This document shows, in pieces, positions 7,791-13,854 of a stretch of DNA of 48,300 nt. The notes below the pieces were generated by a model, which did no database searches, was not told where the DNA came from, and saw only the letters and a list, made by a program, of their open reading frames with translations. The position numbers and the translations under genes are program-made. This stretch comes from Candidatus Gottesmanbacteria bacterium RIFCSPHIGHO2_01_FULL_40_15 (lineage in GTDB: Bacteria > Patescibacteriota > Microgenomatia > 2-02-FULL-39-11), in contig MFJF01000001.1 in the NCBI GenBank assembly GCA_001779115.1, positions 1 through 48,300 on the forward strand, in the 5' to 3' direction. The stretch's first letter is position 1, and each line of letters begins with the position of its first letter.

Positions 7791-9389
7791 TTATACCTGG
7801 GCAATTTCATCAGTCAGTCTTACGGCTTTCACATCAGGATTAACCAGTTCCAACATAATCGAAAACGGATCATCAGGAATAAAATTTGTATCCGGTAGTG
7901 GTTCAGTTAACAGCAGAAAATTAGTTCCGTGGTCCATCGCGTCAAATGCAGCCACCTGTATTCCCGATCCAACCGGAGTTGTTCTGATTAATCTTCTGGC
8001 GGCATCTGTAGATGTGGCAAACATTATATCCTTTCCGCAACCGACCGGATAAGGATATTCATCTAAATTAAAAACGATATAGCGGAATAATTCCGCCACT
8101 TTTATACCCCTGACCGCTTCATAATTACGTATTTCATCCAAACCCTGATGCAAATGTACAAATCCCCTGATTCTTGGAAGATTAATATTTCCTCCGGGAT
8201 CAATTTTAAAACCTGATCCGTTATCATGCCGGCTCACTCTTACGGCCCCGGAATATAATATTGCTGCTGACATCTCATCAAATTCAATCGAAGGGCCGAC
8301 AATTCTGTCTCCTTCAATACCTAATGAGTATCTCCGGAAGGAATCTAAATTTAAAGGATCATCTTCCTTAGGTGAATAATCGGCATTTGGCACAATCGCT
8401 ACCGGAATAGTATCTTCTCTTTGTAAATTTGTCTTATCAATATTAAAACGACCGGATTTGGAAGAAACTATGACTCCGTCAAACACCCCCATCCGGTATG
8501 CCGGAGGTGGTGTAATATTATATGCGTGAGCGGCAATAGCGCTTTCTGATTGACGGCTCCATCCCATAATTCTTTCAATAAAATTGGCTCTCTCGTCAGT
8601 GGCTATGTCTCTGATAACAAAAGGTTTATCAATATAACCCCAACCGGCCAGAGTCCGTGAAGCGTTGGCAATGTGTTCGGCAATTCCATAGACTTCCCAA
8701 TCAGATCTGGTGACGGCGTTTTCCACTTTATCAAATCTGCCTGATTCCCTGGCACAGGCATGAGTCACCAGTCTGTCTCTTAGTCGATCAATCGCTCCTT
8801 CCCTTCTGGCATTTTCAATTGCCAAACCGCCTTCCATTGTCCCTAAAGCGTAATAATCAGCATTTCCATCATTTCCGCTCTTAATTATCAGTATTTTCAG
8901 AGCGCCTAATCTGGCCATTAACATTCTGGTAATCTTCTCTGACTCTCTCTTAGGCAAGTTTCGTATATCCTCATCAATAGTCACTGCCAGAGTATAGTTT
9001 TTGGCAAATGCATCAACGTCATATTTTTTACCTGCCTGTATGATTAATGGAGTTATCTCTTTCACCCTTTCGAATAAACTTCCTTTCCCTTTTGGAATAT
9101 CATGAAAACCGATTATTAAATCCGTATTTTTATCAGGTAATTGCGGTAATTTATGCCCTTGTGTTGTAATGGAATGAGTCAGAGATTGCTTGAGTTCCTT
9201 CTGCAATGAATCGGTTGGCTGTCCGGTTTTTAAATCAAAATCAATCTGAACAGCCCGGTACCACCAGCATTTTTCAATCTTTCTGGGATGGGAAGCTACA
9301 GTTTCAGTGAATACTCTTACAGGTCTCAGAATATCTGTTGGTGATGAAGTAAAACCCCGGTCGGCATTATAAAATGCTTCAATACGCAT
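7791..9389 (-). CDS. Hypothetical protein, 532 aa, co-transcribed with leuS
   Basis: The protein is large and soluble-looking, with no membrane segment or signal peptide, and I cannot assign it to a family. Visible blocks include a Trp-rich strand (KCWWYRAVQIDFDLKTGQP, about 41-59), LIIGFHDIPKGKGSLFERV (about 90-108), LALVTIDEDIR-type strands, a central helical part with THACARESGRFD, and a C-terminal region with RIRGFVHLHQGLDEIRNYE and ATSTDAARRLIRTTPVGSG. A His/Asp/Glu-rich centre and ordered alpha/beta texture suggest an enzyme. It starts 2 bp after the leuS stop and so belongs to the leuS transcription unit. It has no resemblance that I can see to known tRNA-editing or aminoacylation factors, though the context makes a translation-related role possible. 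Confidence 0.75.
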   Translation of the reverse strand: MRIEAFYNADRGFTSSPTDILRPVRVFTETVASHPRKIEKCWWYRAVQIDFDLKTGQPTDSLQKELKQSLTHSITTQGHKLPQLPDKNTDLIIGFHDIPKGKGSLFERVKEITPLIIQAGKKYDVDAFAKNYTLAVTIDEDIRNLPKRESEKITRMLMARLGALKILIIKSGNDGNADYYALGTMEGGLAIENARREGAIDRLRDRLVTHACARESGRFDKVENAVTRSDWEVYGIAEHIANASRTLAGWGYIDKPFVIRDIATDERANFIERIMGWSRQSESAIAAHAYNITPPPAYRMGVFDGVIVSSKSGRFNIDKTNLQREDTIPVAIVPNADYSPKEDDPLNLDSFRRYSLGIEGDRIVGPSIEFDEMSAAILYSGAVRVSRHDNGSGFKIDPGGNINLPRIRGFVHLHQGLDEIRNYEAVRGIKVAELFRYIVFNLDEYPYPVGCGKDIMFATSTDAARRLIRTTPVGSGIQVAAFDAMDHGTNFLLLTEPLPDTNFIPDDPFSIMLELVNPDVKAVRLTDEIAQV

Positions 9390-9391
9390 CT

Positions 9392-12040
9392 TTATATCAC
9401 AAAATTAATCAGTTTGCCGGGTACAAAAACAGTCTTTTTAATTTTTTGTCCTTCCAGATATTTACTGACTCTTCCGCTTTTCCTGGCTTCCTTTTCGACT
9501 GTTTGCTGTTTTTTTGCTTCCAAACTGGCTATTTTCAGGCTGTCCCGTAACTTACCGTTAACCTGGATTATTATGACTGTCTTTTCCTCCTTCAGATACT
9601 TCGGATCAAAAGAAGGCCAAGGATGGATATGGATCGAATCCCTCCCCAACGCCAAATTATTCCACAACTCTTCCGTTATGAAGGGGGCAAACGGCGCCAA
9701 TAGTAACAGAAGGTTTTTAATATAAATTAAATCCAGATTTAACATTTGAGATTTGACATTTGATATTTCATTGACATACTCCATGATGTGGGCAATTGCC
9801 GTATTGTATTTAAGCGCGGCAATATCGTCGGTCACTTCCTTAATCGTCTTATGCATGGAACGTGTCAATGTGTCTTGAGCCCGATGATTATCGGAAGAAG
9901 TAACTCTCAATTTATTTGTGCTCGTATTCGCAAGAAATACTTCACTTTGGTTCAGGACCACCTCACTCCCGAGTCGCCAAACACGATTAAGAAAACGGTG
10001 CATCCCGGCAATTCCTGTATCCCGAAAATCTCCTCCCTGGTCAAATGGACCTAAAAACATCAAATATGTACGAAGTGTATCAGCTCCGTATTTGTTGATA
10101 TAGGCGTCGGGAATAACAACATTTCCCCTGGATTTACTCATTTTGGCTCCTTCGGCAATAATAAGTCCGTGGGCATAGAATTGCTCAAATGGTTCCTCAA
10201 AATCCAAATATCCGAAATCCTTTAAAGCCATTGTAATAAACCGGGCATACAAAAGATGCAAGACTGTATGTTCCGCGCCTCCGGTATACTGGTCAACCGG
10301 TAACCATTTTTTGGTAATATCAGGATCCCAGGGTATATTTTTACCGTCGCTTTCTTTGTTAACTGACGGATATCTTAAAAAATACCATGAACTGTCTAAA
10401 AACGTATCACAAACATCGGTTTCCCGCAGTGCCGGTCCTTTGCAATTTGGACATTTTGTTTCTACAAACGATTTGACTTTTGAAAGGGGTCCCTTACCTG
10501 TTCCCTCCGGTTTCCAGTCGGATACATCGGGAAGTTCAACAGGCAAATCTTTCTCAGCAACCGGATACCAACCGCCCTGTGCTGGAGCTGTTGAAGCACA
10601 TTTTTTACAATAAATCATCGGAATCGGCGCTCCCCAATATCTTTGTCTTGATATGCACCAGTCTCGTAAACGGTACGTAGTCACCCTCTTGCCCCACCCC
10701 TTCTCTTCTAAATAATCCATAATTTTTTCTGTCGCTTCATGAATATCCATCCCGTTTAAAAATTCCGAATTGACCATTGTTCCTTCTTCTTCCTGAACCT
10801 GTTCTTCACGGGTAATTTCCGATTTGTCTCCGTTTTTCCCGACGACAACCCTGATAATCTTCAGTTTAAATTTATTGGCAAACTGAAAATCCCTTGCGTC
10901 ATGCCCCGCAACCCCGACGACCGCTCCGGTGCCGAAATGTCCTAAAACGAAATCGGAAATAAAAATGGGCATTTTATAATCGTTCAGCTGGTTTACCGCG
11001 TAATATCCGGTAAACACTCCTGTTTTCTCTCTCCCCTCGGCAATCCTCTCCATCTCCGACTTCGCTTTAGCCCTTTTGACATATTTCTCAATCTCTGTTA
11101 GCTTTGAGCTTTGAGTTTTAAGCTTTGAATTTAGGAGGGTAGCGACGAAATCGTGTTCCGGAGCAACAACAACGAAAGTCGCACCGAAATTAGTATCCGG
11201 TCTGGTTGTAAAACAGGTAATTTTCTCTTTGGTTGGTCCGGTATCTGAAAGGATAGGATAAGTAATATTTATTCCTTCTTTTCTGCCGATCCAGTTTCTT
11301 TGGCCTACTTTTACTTTCCCGCTCCATTTGAATGACTCCTTAAAAGTATTTTGGTACAATTTCTCGCCGTAGGCTGTTATTTTGAAAAACCATTGCTCCA
11401 TCTCCCTTTTCTCAACCAAAGATTTACACCGCTCGCAGTGTCCGTCTATCACCTGCTCATCGGAAAGAACTGTCTTGCATGATGGGCAGAAATTAACCAG
11501 CGATTTTTTCCTGTATGCCAATCCGTGTTTAAACATCTGGATAAAAATCCATTGAGTCCGTTTGTAATAATTAGGATCATAAGTTTCCAGTGTATTTTCC
11601 CAGGCGAACCCGTTACCCGTAGCATGCAATTGCCGGTAAAAGTTTTTCTCACTGACAATAGCCTGCTCCTTTGGGTGCCTGCCGACCTTTAAGGCATAAT
11701 TTTCACTGTGGATCCCGAAGCCGTCCAGCCCGATCGGTTCAAAAACTTCAAAACCCTGCATTCTTTTGAAACGGCCGTAAATATCGGCACCCGTAAACGC
11801 GTAAACGTTACCCACATGAAGGCCTTCAGCCGAAGGATACGGAAACATCATCAGGTTATAAAAAGGTTTACGGGCGCGTTTTAAATCCGGCTGGTAAATT
11901 CTGACCTTCTCCCAATAGTGTTGCCATTTACCTTCAAATGACGTTGGATTAAAAGCCTGTTTACCCCGTGAATGCTTTAGCCTTTTACGGGGCCATTTTT
12001 TTTCAAACCCGGTCGGATTATATTTAATTTCTTTATCCAT
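9392..12040 (-). CDS. leuS: Leucyl-tRNA synthetase
   Basis: This class I aminoacyl-tRNA synthetase of 882 aa charges tRNA-Leu. The HIGH-type signature is FPYPSAEGLHVGN (HVGN at residues 75-78). A zinc-like cysteine cluster CPSC...CERC follows near 185-208. The CP1 editing domain carries TTRPDTNFGATF and GTGAVVGVAGHDARDF, with the editing Asp retained. KMSKS lies in GAKMSKSRGNVV near 631, followed by the anticodon-binding and C-terminal domains. Length and order fit bacterial LeuRS. Unusually, the N-terminus contains two copies of a YNPTxFExKW-type motif (residues 7-16 and 30-39); the usual enzyme has one. No good Shine-Dalgarno sequence precedes the ATG. The gene is preceded by a leader ORF and an intrinsic terminator 15 nt before the start, which suggests attenuation control. 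Confidence 0.97.
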   Translation of the reverse strand: MDKEIKYNPTGFEKKWPRKRLKHSRGKQAFNPTSFEGKWQHYWEKVRIYQPDLKRARKPFYNLMMFPYPSAEGLHVGNVYAFTGADIYGRFKRMQGFEVFEPIGLDGFGIHSENYALKVGRHPKEQAIVSEKNFYRQLHATGNGFAWENTLETYDPNYYKRTQWIFIQMFKHGLAYRKKSLVNFCPSCKTVLSDEQVIDGHCERCKSLVEKREMEQWFFKITAYGEKLYQNTFKESFKWSGKVKVGQRNWIGRKEGINITYPILSDTGPTKEKITCFTTRPDTNFGATFVVVAPEHDFVATLLNSKLKTQSSKLTEIEKYVKRAKAKSEMERIAEGREKTGVFTGYYAVNQLNDYKMPIFISDFVLGHFGTGAVVGVAGHDARDFQFANKFKLKIIRVVVGKNGDKSEITREEQVQEEEGTMVNSEFLNGMDIHEATEKIMDYLEEKGWGKRVTTYRLRDWCISRQRYWGAPIPMIYCKKCASTAPAQGGWYPVAEKDLPVELPDVSDWKPEGTGKGPLSKVKSFVETKCPNCKGPALRETDVCDTFLDSSWYFLRYPSVNKESDGKNIPWDPDITKKWLPVDQYTGGAEHTVLHLLYARFITMALKDFGYLDFEEPFEQFYAHGLIIAEGAKMSKSRGNVVIPDAYINKYGADTLRTYLMFLGPFDQGGDFRDTGIAGMHRFLNRVWRLGSEVVLNQSEVFLANTSTNKLRVTSSDNHRAQDTLTRSMHKTIKEVTDDIAALKYNTAIAHIMEYVNEISNVKSQMLNLDLIYIKNLLLLLAPFAPFITEELWNNLALGRDSIHIHPWPSFDPKYLKEEKTVIIIQVNGKLRDSLKIASLEAKKQQTVEKEARKSGRVSKYLEGQKIKKTVFVPGKLINFVI

Positions 12041-12055
12041 ATATCTCTATCATAC

Positions 12056-12082
12056 AAAAAAATCCTCTCTTGGCGAGAGGAT
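12056..12082 (-). terminator. Intrinsic terminator in the leuS leader
   Basis: On the minus strand the RNA would read AUCCUCUC, a GCCAA loop, GAGAGGAU and then a run of U. This is an 8-bp perfect stem (12082-12075 with 12069-12062) followed by U7 (12062-12056). It ends only about 15 nt before the leuS ATG, so it must be conditional if leuS is expressed from the upstream promoter. Confidence 0.75.
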
Positions 12083-12130
12083 AATATTTTTCCCACGCTC
12101 CTTCCTCGCCTTTAAGCGATTTCCGGAAGG
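12062..12130 (-). promoter_or_regulatory. Putative ribosome-mediated attenuator of leuS (alternative hairpins)
   Basis: Four pairing segments are visible in the minus-strand RNA. Segment 1, CCUUCC (12130-12125), pairs with GGAAGG (12105-12100), and UCGC (12119-12116) with GCGA (12109-12106), giving a hairpin that hides segment 2. Segment 2, GGCGAGG (12110-12104), can instead pair with UCUCGCC (12078-12072), the 5' arm and loop of the terminator (segment 3). Segment 3 with segment 4 (12069-12062) forms the terminator. So 1:2 with 3:4 means stop, and 2:3 means read-through. Leader codons 27 and 29 (both CUU, Leu) lie just before or within segment 1, and the leader stop codon lies immediately before segment 2. 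A ribosome waiting for Leu-tRNA would free segment 2; one that reaches the stop would cover it. The pairing is seen in sequence; the mechanism is inferred. Confidence 0.6.
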
Positions 12131-12213
12131 GTAAGTGAAGACTTAAAAGTCTGAAATCCCATATCGGCCCGATTTAATCGGGACTGGTATTGGGATGATA
12201 ATAATCTTTTCAT
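12112..12213 (-). CDS. Putative leuS leader peptide, 33 aa
   Basis: A short ORF begins ATG AAA AGA TTA TTA (MKRLL) and ends with SSLTLPEIA and TAA, 71 nt before leuS. It has five Leu codons in 33: TTA at 4, 5 and 13, and CTT at 27 and 29. It begins about 10 nt after a TATAAA -10 box, in the same near-leaderless arrangement as other genes in the window, and its stop codon sits exactly before the proposed antiterminator segment. The peptide itself has no recognisable domain. I read it as a regulatory leader peptide; the alternatives are a small real protein or a chance ORF. Confidence 0.55.
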   Translation of the reverse strand: MKRLLSSQYQSRLNRADMGFQTFKSSLTLPEIA

Positions 12214-12223
12214 TTTGATCTAT

Positions 12224-12251
12224 TTTATATCCTCTGCAAGGAAAAAATCAA
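12224..12251 (-). promoter_or_regulatory. Candidate promoter of the leuS leader transcript
   Basis: On the minus strand TTGATT (12251-12246) and TATAAA (12229-12224) are spaced by 16 nt. The predicted transcription start falls about 4 nt before the leader ATG at 12213. Confidence 0.5.
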
Positions 12252-12346
12252 ATAATTATTTTTTAACCGAATAAAAATATTTTAAAACCGCTTCCCTGTC
12301 AGTAAAGCTCACCAATGTCAAGATTAAAATGCAGCACCTGCTATGT

Positions 12347-12352
12347 TATACT
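12347..12352 (+). promoter_or_regulatory. -10 box TATACT, leaderless start for the 12361 gene
   Basis: TATACT lies at 12347-12352, 8 nt before the ATG at 12361. No convincing -35 hexamer is present at 16-18 nt spacing. It is divergent from the leuS leader promoter, about 100 bp away. Confidence 0.45.
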
Positions 12353-12360
12353 GACTTCCG

Positions 12361-12921
12361 ATGTTCACAAAAACCGCCAAACACTCAATAATGCTTGTTA
12401 TCGCTCTTTTATTGACTTATTTTTGGATAAATCACGCTATTTTATCAAATTTTTCCCTCCAGTTAACCGCTTTCCTGATAATCTTCCTCATTTTGGCACA
12501 CCGTTTACTAAAAACACAAAATTTTCTCTTAACCGAATCGGTTATCTCAGGGATTAGCGTTGTTCTTATTACCGCTTCAACAGGCGGTCTTGCCAGCCCT
12601 TTTTTCTTTCTCAATCATTTCCTCCTCTTTGAGCTTTCACTCCTCTTGGAACCCTCAATTGTTATTACTTTAACACTATCACTAATGACCCTTTATATAT
12701 TCAGTCATCGTGTTGCGCCTTCATTTCATGACTTAACTCTTCTTCTCTCGTTTTTATTCATGACACCTATAGCCTATTTTACAGGTAATATTTATAACAG
12801 AATCAAAAACCAGAAAAAAGAAATAAAAGTTCTTTCGGAAAAAATTGAAAATCTGGAAGAAGAGCTGACTCACGAAGAATTGGAGCGCCTCCGCCGGGAA
12901 CATTTTGCTCTGCCTGCCTGA
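12361..12921 (+). CDS. Multi-pass membrane protein with C-terminal coiled coil (sensor-like, no kinase)
   Basis: The protein has 186 aa. Five or six hydrophobic helices span residues 8-145, followed by a charged helix (about 148-182: KNQKKEIKVLSEKIENLEEE) that looks like a coiled coil. The block STGGLASPFFFLNHFLLFE resembles the TGGxxSPF segment of the multi-pass input domain of some sensor histidine kinases, but the protein ends after the coiled coil and no kinase or output domain follows. It could be a stand-alone sensor, a membrane tether or a remnant. The ATG at 12361 sits 8 nt after a -10 box without a Shine-Dalgarno sequence, so the message is probably leaderless. Confidence 0.65.
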   Translation: MFTKTAKHSIMLVIALLLTYFWINHAILSNFSLQLTAFLIIFLILAHRLLKTQNFLLTESVISGISVVLITASTGGLASPFFFLNHFLLFELSLLLEPSIVITLTLSLMTLYIFSHRVAPSFHDLTLLLSFLFMTPIAYFTGNIYNRIKNQKKEIKVLSEKIENLEEELTHEELERLRREHFALPA

Positions 12922-13119
12922 AATTTCCGGTTTCTCCTAAAAAGAGACTGCTGTAACAGTCTAAACCGTTAATTACTTCACTGAATTAGCAGTCAAAAAT
13001 CTAATCTGCCAACCTACCGCCTTCGCGTTATTACAATAAGATAATCTGTTTTCGAAGAAAGAATTTTTCTGATATGTCTTATAGACTTTTTACGGGTTCT
13101 GTTTTAGTCTGAAAATAGA
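12922..13119. other. Intergenic region with a small inverted repeat and a promoter
   Basis: AGACTG (12945-12950) and CAGTCT (12957-12962) form a 6-bp hairpin 23 nt after the preceding stop, without a T-tract. TAGACT (13082-13087) and TAGTCT (13105-13110), spaced 17 nt, form a plausible promoter 9 nt before the next start codon. I see no gene or RNA here. Confidence 0.4.
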
Positions 13120-13851
13120 ATGATCTTTAATCTCTTATTTTTGACTTTTTCACTGTTGTCCTTTTATTTGGGCTCTCCTCCGGTAATGGCCCAGGATATG
13201 AACTCAGAAAATTATATTTTGCAGGGAGGAAACTTCAATATTGCCGGAGGCAATAAATCCTCTTCGGGATACCGCCTTATCGATCTTGTTGGACAAACAT
13301 CTGCCCAGGTTTTTTCCTCAAAAGGATACCTTATCCAATCGGGATTTAACAACCGTGCGGCTGGTTCCTCCCTGATTTTTTCCATATCACCCCTCGGAGT
13401 TAACTTCCCTGGTCTGGTACCCAATTTGCCGCAAACTCGGGATCTTCTGATAACTGTAAAAAGTGGCAATTTCCCCGGATTTGCTGTTTATTTGGCTGAA
13501 GATAAACAGCTGTCATCGGAAACTAACGCCGTAATTCCCGATACTGTCTGTAATGCCGCCAAAGATGCTCCCTGCAATAAAGACTCAGCCGGTCTCTGGA
13601 ATTTATCGGATTCATACGGATTTGGTTATCAGTTGGAAGGAAAAAAGATACCTGAAGATTTTAAAAAACCAGGCTTTTTTCGTCCTTTCGCCTCACTTAA
13701 TAAAAATGAGCTTGCTTCCCTTATTATGGAAACAGCAGAACAAAATTCAGAGCAAAATGCCAGAATGATACTGAAAATTAATGTCTCCCGCACACAGCCG
13801 GTGGGTATCTACAGTAATAATTTAAATTTTACAGCCCTGCCGGGTATTTAA
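13120..13851 (+). CDS. Exported protein, 243 aa, unknown function
   Basis: A clear signal peptide (about residues 1-24, ending PPVMAQ) is followed by a segment with the pattern ENYILQGGNFNIAGG...SSGYRLIDLVGQTSA...SKGYLIQSGF, a repeated strand-turn unit seen in many predicted secreted proteins of CPR and related bacteria. The remainder is beta-rich (ISPLGVNFPGLVPNLPQTR; LKINVSRTQPVGIYSN) and resembles an immunoglobulin-like exported domain. A pair of cysteines in VCNAAKDAPCN may form a disulfide. It lies 3 bp before the next exported protein gene and is probably translationally coupled to it. No enzymatic motif is seen; a surface or periplasmic-side structural role is likely. Confidence 0.7.
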   Translation: MIFNLLFLTFSLLSFYLGSPPVMAQDMNSENYILQGGNFNIAGGNKSSSGYRLIDLVGQTSAQVFSSKGYLIQSGFNNRAAGSSLIFSISPLGVNFPGLVPNLPQTRDLLITVKSGNFPGFAVYLAEDKQLSSETNAVIPDTVCNAAKDAPCNKDSAGLWNLSDSYGFGYQLEGKKIPEDFKKPGFFRPFASLNKNELASLIMETAEQNSEQNARMILKINVSRTQPVGIYSNNLNFTALPGI

Positions 13852-13854
13852 TCG

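Noticed and set aside
7747-8052. Plus-strand frame of 101 aa
   Set aside because: It is antisense to the C-terminus of the 532-aa gene, and its start overlaps a strong minus-strand promoter.
12056-12251. T-box riboswitch upstream of leuS
   Set aside because: The leader has a terminator and a UGGG, but no AGGGUGGNACCGCG-like T-box sequence, and UGGG would not match the expected discriminator base. The Leu-codon ORF with alternative hairpins explains the layout better.
12945-12962. Terminator after the 12361 gene
   Set aside because: The 6-bp hairpin is short and is followed by AAACC rather than a T-tract, so it is listed only as an inverted repeat.
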